Below are positions 34,797 to 44,214 of a stretch of DNA of 64,000 nt, in pieces; the first letter of the stretch is position 1, and each line of letters opens with the position of its first letter. The notes beneath the pieces are model-generated. The model was not told the origin of the DNA. It saw nothing but the letters and a program-made list of their open reading frames with translations, and searched no databases. Source of the stretch: Streptomyces sp. NBC_00459 (GTDB lineage: Bacteria; Actinomycetota; Actinomycetes; Streptomycetales; Streptomycetaceae); NCBI RefSeq assembly GCF_036013955.1, contig NZ_CP107903.1, positions 7,626,001 through 7,690,000 of the forward strand, read 5' to 3'. Made by a program: the position numbers and the translations under genes.

Positions 34797-35626
34797 GGAC
34801 GAGCACGAGCGCCCGCGTCGGGCAGTACGCGGCCCTTCTCGCCTACCTCGCCTTTCTGGCCCTGCCGTTCCTCTGGCTCCTGTCCACCGCCTTCAAGTCC
34901 CCGCGCGAACTGGGCAGTCTGCACCCCACCTGGATCCCGGAGCACCCCACCCTCGACAACTTCCGCCAGGCCTTCGACGAACAGCCGCTGCTGCACGCCG
35001 CGTTGAACTCCCTGCTCGCGGCGGCCTCGGCCGCGCTGGTCGCCGTACTGCTCGCGACCCCGATGGCGTACGTCATGGCCAGGCATCGCACGCTGCTCGG
35101 GCGGGCGGCGACAGGGTGGGTGGTGGTCAGCCAGGCGTTCCCGTTCGTGCTGGTCATCATCCCGCTGTTCCTCGTGCTGAAGAACCTGCGGTTGATCGAC
35201 TCCGTCTTCGGGCTGGTGATGGTGTACGTGGTGTGGTCGCTGCCGTTCGCGCTGTGGATGCTCGTCGGGTATGTACGGGCCGTGCCCGCCGAGTTGGAGG
35301 AGGCGGCGGCCGTCGACGGCGCCGGACGCCTGCGCACCCTGGTCTCCGTGACGGCTCCGCTGCTGGCGCCGGGGATCGTGGCGACGGCTCTGTTCGCGTT
35401 CGTCACCGCCTGGAACGAGTTCTTCTTCGCCCTGGTGCTCCTCAAGACCCCGGAGAAACAGACCCTGCCGGTCGTCCTCACGCATTTCATCGGGGCGGAG
35501 GGCGTTGCGGATCTCGGCCCGTTGGCCGCCGCCGCGTTCCTGGCGACACTGCCCTCGCTCGTCGTGTTCGCGCTCATCCAGCGCCGTATCACCGGTGGCA
35601 TGACGGCCGGGGCGGTGAAGGGCTGA
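34793..35626 (+). CDS. Sugar ABC transporter permease (MalG type)
   Basis: 277 residues, six predicted helices, EAA loop ELEEAAAVDGAGRLRTLVSVTAP and the CUT1 C-terminal pattern (AWNEFFFALVLLKTPEKQTLPVVLTHFIG). The TTG start at 34793 overlaps the preceding stop (TTGA) and is preceded by GGTGAGGAG. It pairs with the MalF-type permease as the membrane channel. Its stop overlaps the ATG of the binding protein (TGATG), so all three are translationally coupled. Confidence 0.93.
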   Translation: MRTSTSARVGQYAALLAYLAFLALPFLWLLSTAFKSPRELGSLHPTWIPEHPTLDNFRQAFDEQPLLHAALNSLLAAASAALVAVLLATPMAYVMARHRTLLGRAATGWVVVSQAFPFVLVIIPLFLVLKNLRLIDSVFGLVMVYVVWSLPFALWMLVGYVRAVPAELEEAAAVDGAGRLRTLVSVTAPLLAPGIVATALFAFVTAWNEFFFALVLLKTPEKQTLPVVLTHFIGAEGVADLGPLAAAAFLATLPSLVVFALIQRRITGGMTAGAVKG

Positions 35627-36906
35627 TGCGCGCGCGACGGCTCGTCGTCCTCGTCATCGTGCTGCTTCTCGCCGGCTGCACAGGCGGCGGGGACACCACC
35701 GCGGACGGCCGAATCACCCTCCGCTTCCAGTCCCTCGCCTGGCAGGACGAGTCCGTCGCCGCCAACAAGGCGTTGGTGAAGGAGTGGAACGCGACCCATC
35801 CCGACGTCAAGGTCGAGTACGTACAAGGGAGTTGGGACAGCATCCACGACCAGCTGCTCACCTCCTTCGAGGGCGGTGAGGCCCCCGACATCATCCATGA
35901 CGCCTCGGACGACCTCGCGGACTTCGCGTACGGCGGCTACCTCGCCGATCTGCGCGAGTTGCTGCCCGAGCGGCTCAAGTCCGACATCCCGCAGCGCAGT
36001 TGGGAGACGACGACCTTCGGGGACGGCGTCTATGGCGTGCCGTTCCTCCAGGAACCGCGGGTGCTGATCGCCAACGCGAAATGGCTGAAGGAGGCGGGCG
36101 TACGGATCCCGACCCCCGAGCAGCCCTGGAGCTGGCCGGAGTTCAGGCAGATCACCCGGCAGCTCAGCGGCGACGGCAGATACGGCGTGGCCTGGCCGCT
36201 CAAGGAACCCGTCTCCGCCACGCTCAACCTGTCCTTGTCCGCGGGCGGCAGACTCTTCCACCGGGACGCGGACGGCAAGGTGACCGTCCGCTTCACGGCC
36301 CCGGAGCAGGTGGTCCCCCGTACGATCCACGACCAGGTCAACTCCGACGACAGCGCGTCGGGTTCGACGCTGGGAAGCGGCGGCTCCGACACCCTGCCCG
36401 GGTTCTTCGGCGGCCGGTACGCGATGGTCCCGCTCGGCTTCTCCTACCGTCAGCAGATCGCGCAGCAGGCCCCGAAGGGCTTCGAGTGGCAGGTGCTGCC
36501 CGCACCGGCGGGCGCCGACGGACTCACCCAGGGTGTCAGCCCGCAGACCCTCTCCATCGCCGAGGACAGCCGACACCAGCGGGAGGCGGCCGAGTTCATC
36601 GACTTCATGCTGCGCCCGGAGAACATGGTCCGGCTCGCCCTCGGCGACTGGATGCTCCCCACGGGCACCCAGGCACTGAAGTCCCCTTCCCTGCGGACCC
36701 GGAAGGACGGCTGGGCCACGGGCACCGCCCTCGCCACCCACCTCCGCTCGGCCCCCGCCCAGTCCGTGCGCGGCTACCCGGAGTGGAAGGACAAGGTCGC
36801 CACGCCCGCGTTCCAGGAGTACTACAGCGGGGCGATCGACCTCGCCGAACTGCGAGAACGGCTGGAGGACGACGGAAACCTGGTGCTGGCGCGCTATCAG
36901 CGGTGA
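35626..36906 (+). CDS. Extracellular sugar-binding lipoprotein
   Basis: 426 residues with a lipoprotein signal (LLLAGC, Cys18 lipidated) and the family 1 solute-binding fold (ITLRFQSLAWQDESVAANKALVKEWNATHPDVKVEYVQGSW; APDIIHDASDDLADFAYGGYLADL). It delivers an oligo- or monosaccharide to the two permeases encoded upstream. The unusual gene order (permeases first, binding protein last) is seen in a minority of Streptomyces CUT1 operons. Start ATG 35626 overlaps the permease stop. The substrate cannot be read. Confidence 0.92.
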   Translation: MRARRLVVLVIVLLLAGCTGGGDTTADGRITLRFQSLAWQDESVAANKALVKEWNATHPDVKVEYVQGSWDSIHDQLLTSFEGGEAPDIIHDASDDLADFAYGGYLADLRELLPERLKSDIPQRSWETTTFGDGVYGVPFLQEPRVLIANAKWLKEAGVRIPTPEQPWSWPEFRQITRQLSGDGRYGVAWPLKEPVSATLNLSLSAGGRLFHRDADGKVTVRFTAPEQVVPRTIHDQVNSDDSASGSTLGSGGSDTLPGFFGGRYAMVPLGFSYRQQIAQQAPKGFEWQVLPAPAGADGLTQGVSPQTLSIAEDSRHQREAAEFIDFMLRPENMVRLALGDWMLPTGTQALKSPSLRTRKDGWATGTALATHLRSAPAQSVRGYPEWKDKVATPAFQEYYSGAIDLAELRERLEDDGNLVLARYQR

Positions 36907-36915
36907 GCGGCTCTT

Positions 36916-37173
36916 GTGCGAATGATCGCCGTACCGCAGGCCGTCGACCGGTTCGGCAACGCCGACATGCTGGAAGGGCTCGGGGTCGCCCGCCGTGTGC
37001 CCATGGAAGAGGCGACCGCCCAGGCGCTGCGCGAGGCCGCCCTCGCACTCGTGGACGATTCGGAGGTCGCCCGGCGGCTCACGGAGGTCCGGGCCGGGAT
37101 GGTGAGGGAGGGTGGCCCCCGGCGGGCCGCCGAGCTGATCGAGGCCGGGCTGCCGGCCGCACCAACGACCTGA
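36916..37173 (+). pseudogene. C-terminal fragment of a macrolide-type glycosyltransferase (GT1)
   Basis: 85 codons matching only the last part of MGT/OleD-type UDP-glycosyltransferases: PQAVDRFGNADMLEGLGVAR (the acceptor-side end of the nucleotide-sugar site), the helix EEATAQALREAALALV and RRAAELIEAGL. The N-terminal three quarters, including the sugar-nucleotide-binding motif start, are missing. It begins 9 bp after the binding-protein stop, suggesting a deletion that joined the two genes. Unlikely to be functional. Confidence 0.72.
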
Positions 37174-37180
37174 ACGGGAA

Positions 37181-37217
37181 GAGGGCCCGTTGGCTCCCCG
37201 GTGACCAACGGGCCCTC
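37181..37217. terminator. Bidirectional hairpin terminator
   Basis: GAGGGCCCGTTGG (37181-37193) and CCAACGGGCCCTC (37205-37217) form a perfect 13-bp stem with an 11-base loop between the ABC operon/glycosyltransferase relic and the convergent MMPL transporter. Confidence 0.85.
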
Positions 37218-37273
37218 AGTTCAAGGGATTTGCCGGGTGTTCAACAGATGTGAAGGGTGAGTGGGAGGAGTAC

Positions 37274-39544
37274 TCAGACCCCTACCCGATCGCCCTCCAC
37301 AGCGGGCGGCTGAGGCGGCGACACGGGCTCCGGGGCCTCGTCGTGCGTCAGGTCCGGCAAGCGGTTCAGCCACTTCGGGAAGTACCAGTTGCGCTCCCCG
37401 AGCAGGGCCATGACGGCCGGCAGCAGCACACCGCGGATGATCGTCGCGTCGATGAGCACCGCTGCCGCGAGACCCACACCCATCTGCTTCATGGACTGCA
37501 TCGACAGCGTGCCGAAGATCGCGAACACGGCGACCATGATGACGGCGGCACTGGTGACGACCCCGGCCGTGGTGACCACCCCGTGCTGGATCGCGTCCTT
37601 CGTCGAACGGCCCCGCAGATGCGCCTCGCGGATACGCGAGACGACGAACACGTGGTAGTCCATCGACAGGCCGAACAGGATCACGAACAGGAACAGCGGC
37701 AGCCAGGTGATGATGGCGCCCACGCCCTCCGCACCCACCAGCGACGCGCCCCAGCCGTGCTGGAAGACGGCGACCAGGATGCCGTAGGCGGCCCCGACCG
37801 AGAGCAGGTTGAGCACGATCGACGTGATCGCGATCGTCAGGGAGCGGAACGACAGCAGCATCAGCAGGAAGGCGAAGACGACCACGAAGGCGAAGACCGG
37901 GGCGACCGCGCCGCCCAGCTGGTCGTTGAAGTCCTTCGAGCCCGCGACCTGTCCGGTGATCGGCGCCTGGACGCCGTCGACCTTGCCGAGGGTGGCCGGG
38001 CGTACCTCGTCGCGCAGCTTGTCCAGGCTCTCGCCCGCCTTGTCCAGGTCGGAACCGCCGACCAGCGGGACGTACACGAAGGCGATGTTCTCGGCGTCGT
38101 GCAGCTTGATGTCCACCGGGCCGCGCGAGGCACCCGAACTGACCGCCAGCGCACGGAAGTCGGCGAGCGCGGACTGCACGTCGGCCGCGTTGATGTCCCG
38201 TGCCTTGACGATCACCTCGGCGGGCTCGGAGCCGCCGGGGAACGCGTCGTTGACGCGGTTGTAGGTACCGACGATCGGCAGCGAGTCGCCGAACTCCTGG
38301 TCCAGGGTGAGGTTCTGGGTCTTCATGCCGAGCGCGGGCGCGGCCACGGCGAGCAGGGCACCGGCCGCCACGACCAGCGAGATGGCCGGCCTGGCGAGTA
38401 CGACCTTCAGCACGGCCGTCCAGAAACGGCTCTCCCCGTTGCCCTTGCCGCGGTTGCCGTTCTTGCGCCGCTTGTCCGGGTGCAGGAACGGGATCCTGCC
38501 CTTCTCTACCCGCTCACCGAGCAGCGACAGCAGCGCCGGAAGGACCGTCACCGAACCGACCATGGCGACCGCCACGACCATGAGCGAGGCCAGTCCCATC
38601 GCCTCGAACGTGGCGAGCCCGGTGAACAGCATGCCCGCCATCGCCACGCACACCGTGACACCGGAGACGATGATCGCGCGGCCACTGGTCGCCGCGGCGA
38701 TCTGGAGCGCGGCCTCGGGACTGCGGCCCGCCGCCCGCTCCTCGCGCTCCCGGCGCAGATAGAACAGGCAGTAGTCGACGCCGACGGCGAGACCGACGAG
38801 CAGCATCACGGAACTCGCGGTGTCGTCCATCGGCTGGAGGTGGCTGACGATACCCATCAGACCCATCGTCGCTATGATCGCGGTGACCGCCAGTGCCACC
38901 GGCAGCAGGGCCGCGACCAGCGCGCCGAACGCGATCAGCAGAATACCGAGGGCCACCGGCACGGCGGACAGCTCGGCCTTCTTGAAGTCGTCCCCGAAGG
39001 CGTCGTCGAACGTCTTGTTCATACTGGCGCCGCCGATCTCCTCGATCCGCAGCTCCGGGTGGTCCTTCTGGACGTCCGCGACGGCCTTCAGCACCGGCTC
39101 GACCCGGTCGCCCGCCGTCTCGGCGTCACCCCGCATGTCGAACTGGACGAGAGCGCTGCGTCCGTCCTTCGAGAGGGTGTCCGTGTCGTACGGCGACTGG
39201 ACGTCCGTGACCTTTCCGGTCCCGTCGACCGCCTTGATGACGTCGGCGACGGCGGCCCGGAACGCGGCGTCCGTGGCCCTGACGCTCGCGCCCTTCGCCT
39301 GGATGAGGACGGTCTCGCTCGCGGGTTCGTCGATCCCGGCATCCTCGATGATCTTGGCGGCCGTGTGGGTCTCGCCCCCGAGCTGGTCGCTCTCCTTGAC
39401 CTCGACGCTGCCGGCCGCCGAGCCCAGGCCCATCGCCAGGACGACGAACAGCACCCAGATCCCGACGGCCGCCCAGCGGTGCTTGGCACTCCAGCCGCCG
39501 GCCCGGGCGGCTATGCCCCGTACCCGCGTTTCTCCGTTCCCCAT
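37274..39544 (-). CDS. MMPL family RND transporter
   Basis: 756 residues with the duplicated six-helix MMPL layout: one helix near residue 30, large extracellular loops (about 55-190 and 410-530), and two membrane bundles containing VGLAVGVDYCLFYLRREREE and LFGLSMDYHVFVVSRIREA (the GxDY/SMDY proton-relay motifs). Members export lipids, peptides or antibiotics by proton motive force. The cargo is unknown; no adjacent lipid or antibiotic gene suggests one. Start ATG 39544 (MGNGETRVRG); the open frame further upstream is not protein-like. Confidence 0.93.
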   Translation of the reverse strand: MGNGETRVRGIAARAGGWSAKHRWAAVGIWVLFVVLAMGLGSAAGSVEVKESDQLGGETHTAAKIIEDAGIDEPASETVLIQAKGASVRATDAAFRAAVADVIKAVDGTGKVTDVQSPYDTDTLSKDGRSALVQFDMRGDAETAGDRVEPVLKAVADVQKDHPELRIEEIGGASMNKTFDDAFGDDFKKAELSAVPVALGILLIAFGALVAALLPVALAVTAIIATMGLMGIVSHLQPMDDTASSVMLLVGLAVGVDYCLFYLRREREERAAGRSPEAALQIAAATSGRAIIVSGVTVCVAMAGMLFTGLATFEAMGLASLMVVAVAMVGSVTVLPALLSLLGERVEKGRIPFLHPDKRRKNGNRGKGNGESRFWTAVLKVVLARPAISLVVAAGALLAVAAPALGMKTQNLTLDQEFGDSLPIVGTYNRVNDAFPGGSEPAEVIVKARDINAADVQSALADFRALAVSSGASRGPVDIKLHDAENIAFVYVPLVGGSDLDKAGESLDKLRDEVRPATLGKVDGVQAPITGQVAGSKDFNDQLGGAVAPVFAFVVVFAFLLMLLSFRSLTIAITSIVLNLLSVGAAYGILVAVFQHGWGASLVGAEGVGAIITWLPLFLFVILFGLSMDYHVFVVSRIREAHLRGRSTKDAIQHGVVTTAGVVTSAAVIMVAVFAIFGTLSMQSMKQMGVGLAAAVLIDATIIRGVLLPAVMALLGERNWYFPKWLNRLPDLTHDEAPEPVSPPQPPAVEGDRVGV

Positions 39545-39778
39545 GACGGGCTGCCCCCTCGTAAGCGGCGACAGCCCCCTGCCATCACCTTTAGTTCGAA
39601 GGTATGGGCCGGATAAGACCATCTCCTCGTGCTCGCCGGTGAGGTGCGGTCGGCCGAAGTCCTCCCCTCGGGTACCGGCGTCTCCCCACTGGGTAGGACA
39701 CCGGCCCCCTACATCTAAAAGACGATCTCGGGGTGGTTCCTCGGGGAGGCTGTCAGTGGGCCGCCTTATGGTGTGCGA

Positions 39779-40360
39779 ATGACGACAGGTGAGCAGGCGA
39801 CGACCACCTACGCGGCGCTGCTGCGCGGCATCAACGTGGGCGGCAACAAGAAGGTCCCGATGGCCGAGCTGCGCACCCTGCTGGAGGGCCTCGGGTACGA
39901 CGGCGTCCGGACGTATCTGCAGAGCGGTAACGCCGTCTTCGCCACCGGCCACGGGGACGAGGAGTCCCTCGCCGGGGAGATCTCGCGGGCCATCGAGAAA
40001 CACTTCGGATTCACCGTCGACGTGATCGTGCGCGACCACACCCACCTGCGGGCGATCAGGGACAACTGCCCTTTCCCCGCAGCCGAGTTGGAGGCCAAGC
40101 AACTCCACGTCACCTACTTCTCCAGGCCCGTCGACGACAGCCGCTTCGCGGACATCGACCAGGCCGCCCACCTCCCCGAGGAGTTCCGGCTCGGCGACCG
40201 CGCGCTGTACCTGTACGCGCCCGACGGACTCGGCCGCTCCAAACTCGCCGAGCAGCTCGCCAAGCCCCGGTTCCTCAAGGGCCTGATCGCGACCACCCGC
40301 AACTGGAACACCGTCGTGAAACTGGTGGAGCTGACCGAGGACGAGACCCCGGGCAGGTGA
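39779..40360 (+). CDS. DUF1697 family protein
   Basis: 193 residues matching DUF1697: TTYAALLRGINVGGNKKVPMAELRTLLEGLGYDGVRTYLQSGNAVF at the N-terminus and TTRNWNTVVKLVELT at the C-terminus. Function unknown, cytoplasmic. No ribosome site precedes ATG 39779, and TATGGT (39767-39772) ends 6 bp before it, so the message may be leaderless; GTG 39773 is an alternative start. Confidence 0.88.
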   Translation: MTTGEQATTTYAALLRGINVGGNKKVPMAELRTLLEGLGYDGVRTYLQSGNAVFATGHGDEESLAGEISRAIEKHFGFTVDVIVRDHTHLRAIRDNCPFPAAELEAKQLHVTYFSRPVDDSRFADIDQAAHLPEEFRLGDRALYLYAPDGLGRSKLAEQLAKPRFLKGLIATTRNWNTVVKLVELTEDETPGR

Positions 40361-40397
40361 CACCCACGCCGCCCGACACCGTGACCGTGACCGGGAG

Positions 40398-40520
40398 CGC
40401 GACCCCGCCGTGGAGGCCGCCGTCGAAGCCGAGCCACGACTGCTCGCCCCCGAGATCCGCGGCTCACCCGAGCTGACCGGAGCGCTGCCGCACCCCGGGT
40501 TCCGCGAGTTGGGCGACGCC
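40398..40520 (+). pseudogene. N-terminal relic of a DUF4440 (SnoaL-like) protein
   Basis: In one frame the DNA reads DPAVEAAVEAEPRLLAPEIR then GSPELTGALPHPGFRELG, which looks like the first helix and strand of DUF4440 proteins (AELRLLDPEVR..PELLxxLLHPDFREFG). The rest of the domain is missing and the frame runs into the 3' end of the aldo/keto reductase gene. It appears to be a decayed gene truncated by a deletion. The match is from memory and short. Confidence 0.4.
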
Positions 40521-40544
40521 GTTCAGCGATCCCTGGCGACTGAC

Positions 40545-41381
40545 CTACCGGAGGTGCAGGCGCGCCAGTTCGTCCCCGGACAGTCGTACGGTCCCGGCGG
40601 CCAGGTTCTCCTCCAGGTGTACGAGGGAGCCGGTGCCCGGGGTCGGGCAGAGCACCGGGGAGCGGTGCAGCAGCCAGGCCAGCGCCACCTGGGCCGAGGT
40701 CGCTCCGTGTGCGGCGGCGATCTCCGCGCACACCGGGTCGGCCGCCAACTCGCCGTTGCCCAGCGGAAACCACGGCAGGAACGCGATGCCGTGCGCCTCG
40801 CACAGCTCGAGCAGCGGCTCGGAGGCCCGGTCGAGGAGGTGGTAGCGGTTCTGCACGGACGCGATCGACGTCAATTCCCGTGCCGCGACCAGCTCTTCGG
40901 CCGTCACGGAGTCGAGGCCGAGCTGCCGGATCTTGCCCTCCGTGCGCAACTCGTCGAGGGCGCCGAGCTGTTCGGCCATCGGGACGCGTGGATCGAGCCG
41001 GTGCAGCTGATACAGGTCGATCGTGTCGCGGCGCAGCCGCCGCAGACTCGCCTCGCACATCGCGCGCAGCCGCTCCGGCCGGCCGTCGATGTGCCAGGCG
41101 TCGGGCCCGGTCCGCACGACACCGCCCTTGGTGGCGACCGACACCCCGTCCGGGTACGGGTGCAGGGCCTCGGCGACGAGTTCCTCGGCGATCGACGGCC
41201 CGTAGTTGTCGCCGGTGTCGATCAGCGTCACGCCCCGGTCGACGGCCCGGCGCAGTACGGCCACCGCGTCGTCGGGGTCGCCTCGCGGGCCCCAGTAGCC
41301 GGGGCCGGTGAGCTGGGCGGTGCCGTAGCCGAGGCGCTGGACGGGCAGCTCGCCGCCGATCGTAAAACTTTCCGAAGGCAT
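40545..41381 (-). CDS. Aldo/keto reductase
   Basis: 278 residues with the AKR signatures: LIDTGDNYGPS (catalytic Asp and Tyr), VATKGGVVR (catalytic Lys), DLYQLHRLD (His) and the C-terminal NADPH site PVLCPTPGTGSLVHLEENL. This is the short form, similar to YdbC/IolS-type oxidoreductases; substrate unknown. Start ATG 41381 follows GGAAAG (revcomp of the bases just upstream is weak). The gene is divergent from the ketopantoate-reductase-like gene 49 bp away. Confidence 0.9.
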   Translation of the reverse strand: MPSESFTIGGELPVQRLGYGTAQLTGPGYWGPRGDPDDAVAVLRRAVDRGVTLIDTGDNYGPSIAEELVAEALHPYPDGVSVATKGGVVRTGPDAWHIDGRPERLRAMCEASLRRLRRDTIDLYQLHRLDPRVPMAEQLGALDELRTEGKIRQLGLDSVTAEELVAARELTSIASVQNRYHLLDRASEPLLELCEAHGIAFLPWFPLGNGELAADPVCAEIAAAHGATSAQVALAWLLHRSPVLCPTPGTGSLVHLEENLAAGTVRLSGDELARLHLR

Positions 41382-41430
41382 GCGACGGACACTACCTGTG
41401 CGGTGCACGCACCATGGCAGGCTGATCCGC

Positions 41431-42441
41431 ATGCGCTACATCATCATCGGAGCAGGGGCGGTCGGCGGTGCCATCGGCGGGCGGCTGGCCGGAGCGGGGC
41501 ACGAGGTCGTCCTCGTCGCCCGGGGTGCCCAGTACGAGGCGCTGAGCGCGCGCGGGCTGCGGCTGGTGACACCGGACGGGACGCACACGTACCGCCTGCC
41601 GACCGTCGACGGACCCGCCGGACTCGGGGAGTTGCGAGCCGACGACGTGCTCGTCCTCGCCGTCAAGACGCAGGACAGCGAAGGCGCTCTGGCGGTCTGG
41701 GGGCCGGTGCCCGTCGCGGGCGGCGGCACGGCGGCCGAGCGGCTGCCGCTGCTCTGCGCGCAGAACGGCGTGGAGAGCCAGCGTCTCGCGCTGCGCCGCT
41801 TCCGGCGGGTGTACGGCGTCTGCGTCTGGCTGCCCGCAGCCTACGAGGAACCCGGCATCGTCTCCGCCGCGGGCGCCCCCCTCACCGGCATCCTCTTCCT
41901 CGGCCGCCACCCGCACGGCACCGACGACACGGTCCGCCGGATCGGCGCCGACCTGGAGAAGGCGGAGTTCGAGGCCCCGGTCGTCGCGGACGTGGCACGC
42001 TGGCAGTACGCCAAGCTGCTCACCAACCTGGGCAACGCCATCCGGGCACTCAGCGGTGCGGCGGACAGCGAGGAGAGCGAACAGCTGCGTCAACGGGTGT
42101 ACGCCGAAGGCGAGTCGGTGCTCGCGGCGGCCGGGATCCCGTACACGAGCGCCGCGGAGGCGAAGGCCAGGCGCGGTGACAAGATCACTCTACTGCCCCT
42201 GCCCGGCACCGAGCCCGGCGGCGGCTCCTCCTGGCAGTCCCTGAGCCGGGGCACCGGCACGATCGAGACCGACTACCTCAACGGCGAGATCGTGCTCCTG
42301 GGACGCCTGCACGGCGTACCGACACCCCTGAACGAGCTGCTGCAGAGGCTGGCCAACACGTTCGCGCAGGAACGACGGCCGGCGGGTTCCCTGCCTTCGG
42401 CGGAACTCGTACGGCTGGCGGACGAGGCCGTGGTCAACTGA
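41431..42441 (+). CDS. Ketopantoate reductase (PanE/ApbA)-family protein
   Basis: 336 residues. An N-terminal NADP-binding motif RYIIIGAGAVGGAIGGRLAGAGH, VLAVKTQD, QNGVES and the catalytic-domain Lys in WQYAKLLTNLGNAI match the family, which reduces 2-dehydropantoate for coenzyme A synthesis. It is longer than E. coli PanE, with an inserted loop (RGDKITLLPLPGTEPGGGSS), so it may act on another 2-oxo acid. Start ATG 41431, chosen because the Rossmann fold begins at residue 2. Confidence 0.85.
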   Translation: MRYIIIGAGAVGGAIGGRLAGAGHEVVLVARGAQYEALSARGLRLVTPDGTHTYRLPTVDGPAGLGELRADDVLVLAVKTQDSEGALAVWGPVPVAGGGTAAERLPLLCAQNGVESQRLALRRFRRVYGVCVWLPAAYEEPGIVSAAGAPLTGILFLGRHPHGTDDTVRRIGADLEKAEFEAPVVADVARWQYAKLLTNLGNAIRALSGAADSEESEQLRQRVYAEGESVLAAAGIPYTSAAEAKARRGDKITLLPLPGTEPGGGSSWQSLSRGTGTIETDYLNGEIVLLGRLHGVPTPLNELLQRLANTFAQERRPAGSLPSAELVRLADEAVVN

Positions 42442-42526
42442 ACGTCGGCTGTCGACGGGCGGGAGCCGGCGGAGCGACGACCCGAACTCCGCCTGCCCGC
42501 AGACCGGTTCAGGCGACCGGAGACAC

Positions 42527-43288
42527 CTACGCGCTCACTGCGGCCCGCCCCGGCAACGGCATCCGTACCGCCGCCTCCGCGTACCGCCGCAGCAGCAGCC
42601 GGGCCACCTCGGGTGCCGGTCCCAGGACATCGGCGAGGACGTCCGCCTCGGCCGCGCCCCGCGCGATGCGGTCCGGGAGGAAGCCGGGCGCGAGGACGTA
42701 GGGCGCCACGGCGACCCGCTCGCAGCCCAGTTCCCGCAGCTCCCGTACCGCGTCCTCGGTGCGCGGAAGGGACGCGGAGGCGAACGCAGGCCGCACGGCG
42801 CACCAACCGGTGTGCCGCCACTCCCGCGCGATTTCAGCGATCACTGCGATCGCCTCCAGGTCGGTGGACCCCGCCGAGGCCAGCACGACCCCGGTCGAGG
42901 ACTTGTCGGCGGGAGTCAACCCCGCCTCGTACAGCCGCCGTTCGAGCGCGGAGAGAAGCAGCGGGGACGGGCCCAGCACCTCCGCCTGGCGGATGTTCAG
43001 CCGCCTCGGCGCGTCCCGCAGGACCGCCGGGATGTCCGCCTTGGCGTGGAAGGCGCGGGTCAGGAGGAGGGGAAGGGCGACCACGTCACGGACGCCCTCC
43101 GCCGCCAGGGACTCCAACACCCCTTGTACGGACGGGATGTTGAAGTCCAGGAAGCCGGTCTCCACGCGCAGCCCGGGCCGCAGCGACCGTACGCGCCGCA
43201 CGAGGGCGTGCACGGTCGCAGCGTGCCGCGGGTCGCGGCTGCCGTGGGCGATGACCACGAGGACGGGGCGGACCGGCTGCTTGTACAT
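42527..43288 (-). CDS. Sirohydrochlorin chelatase (CbiX/SirB type)
   Basis: 253 residues with two CbiX-like halves. VVIAHGSRDPRHA carries the metal-binding His of the family, followed by ETGFLDFNIPSVQGVLE and VVALPLLLTRAFHAKADIP. It inserts Fe (or Co) into sirohydrochlorin. Its start is 5 bp after the permease stop, so it is the last gene of the sulfur operon. It can supply siroheme to the sulfite reductase encoded at 50142, a neat functional link. Start ATG 43288. Confidence 0.88.
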   Translation of the reverse strand: MYKQPVRPVLVVIAHGSRDPRHAATVHALVRRVRSLRPGLRVETGFLDFNIPSVQGVLESLAAEGVRDVVALPLLLTRAFHAKADIPAVLRDAPRRLNIRQAEVLGPSPLLLSALERRLYEAGLTPADKSSTGVVLASAGSTDLEAIAVIAEIAREWRHTGWCAVRPAFASASLPRTEDAVRELRELGCERVAVAPYVLAPGFLPDRIARGAAEADVLADVLGPAPEVARLLLRRYAEAAVRMPLPGRAAVSA

Positions 43289-43293
43289 GGGGC

Positions 43294-44214
43294 TCAGCTC
43301 GCCACCAGGAGGCCGCGGCTGCGCAGCACGCGTCGTTCCAGCGGGCTGAAGATGAGCAGGTCGACGGCGATACCGACGAAGAGGATCAGGAAGATCGCCT
43401 CGAAGATCATCGGCATGGAGCTGGCGTTGCGTCCGTTCTCCAGCAGTGCGCCCAGGCCGATGCCCAGGTCGGGGGAGGAGGCGATGATCTCCGCCGCCAT
43501 CAGTGAGCGCCAGGAGAACGCCCAGCCCTGCTTCAGACCGGCCAGATAGCCCGGCAGTGAGGCAGGCAGGACGATGTGCCAGGCACCCTTCCAGCCGGTC
43601 GCGCCCATCGTGCGGCCCGCCCGCAGGAACAGCGGCGGCACCTGGTCGATGCCGGAGACCAGGCCGTTGGCGATGGACGGGACCGCGCCGAGCAGGATCA
43701 CCGCGTACATCATCGAGTTGTTCAGACCCAGCCACAGGACCGCCGGCGGCACCCACGCCACCGAGGGCAGCGACTGGAGGCCCGACAGGACCGGTCCGAT
43801 CGCCGCACGGATGAACTTCACCCGGGCCACCACCAGACCCAGCGGGGTGCCGATTGCCAGGGCCAGCAGGAAGCCGAGCAGACCGCGCTCGACGCTGGTC
43901 CAGATGTAGCCGAGGAGCTTGCCCTCCAGCCAGTCCTCCTTGAACTCGGCCGCTACGTCGGCGGGCGAGGGCAGGTCGGTCGGGTCGCTGACGATTTTGA
44001 ACGTGATCAGCGCCTGCCAGATGAGCAGCACCACGCCGGTCGCGATGAGCGGCGGGAGGATCTTGGCGCGGAAGGTCACCGAGAAGGGCGTGCGCGCGGT
44101 GGCCACGTTCTCCAGGGCGTCCAGACCGGCCTCCAGGCCGGCGGTCTGGAGGTTGCCGTCGGACCGGTCCTGACGCGTGTCCGTCAGGCCCGACTTCGTG
44201 TCACTGCTGGCCAT
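43294..44214 (-). CDS. Sulfonate/nitrate/taurine-type ABC permease
   Basis: 306 residues with about six helices and the SsuC/TauC/NrtB-type loop VPPLFLRAGRTMGATGWKGAWHIVLPASLPGYLAGLKQGWAFSWR, cut here into the EAA-like region. Start ATG 44214 overlaps the end of the ATPase gene by 14 bp. The position within cysteine-biosynthesis genes suggests an organosulfur or sulfate-related substrate. The N-terminal 55 residues are an unusual hydrophilic tail. Confidence 0.9.
   Translation of the reverse strand: MASSDTKSGLTDTRQDRSDGNLQTAGLEAGLDALENVATARTPFSVTFRAKILPPLIATGVVLLIWQALITFKIVSDPTDLPSPADVAAEFKEDWLEGKLLGYIWTSVERGLLGFLLALAIGTPLGLVVARVKFIRAAIGPVLSGLQSLPSVAWVPPAVLWLGLNNSMMYAVILLGAVPSIANGLVSGIDQVPPLFLRAGRTMGATGWKGAWHIVLPASLPGYLAGLKQGWAFSWRSLMAAEIIASSPDLGIGLGALLENGRNASSMPMIFEAIFLILFVGIAVDLLIFSPLERRVLRSRGLLVAS

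Noticed and set aside
37250..39616. Plus-strand open frame of 788 codons
   Set aside because: It is antisense to the MMPL transporter; the translation is dominated by Arg, Asp, His and Gln.
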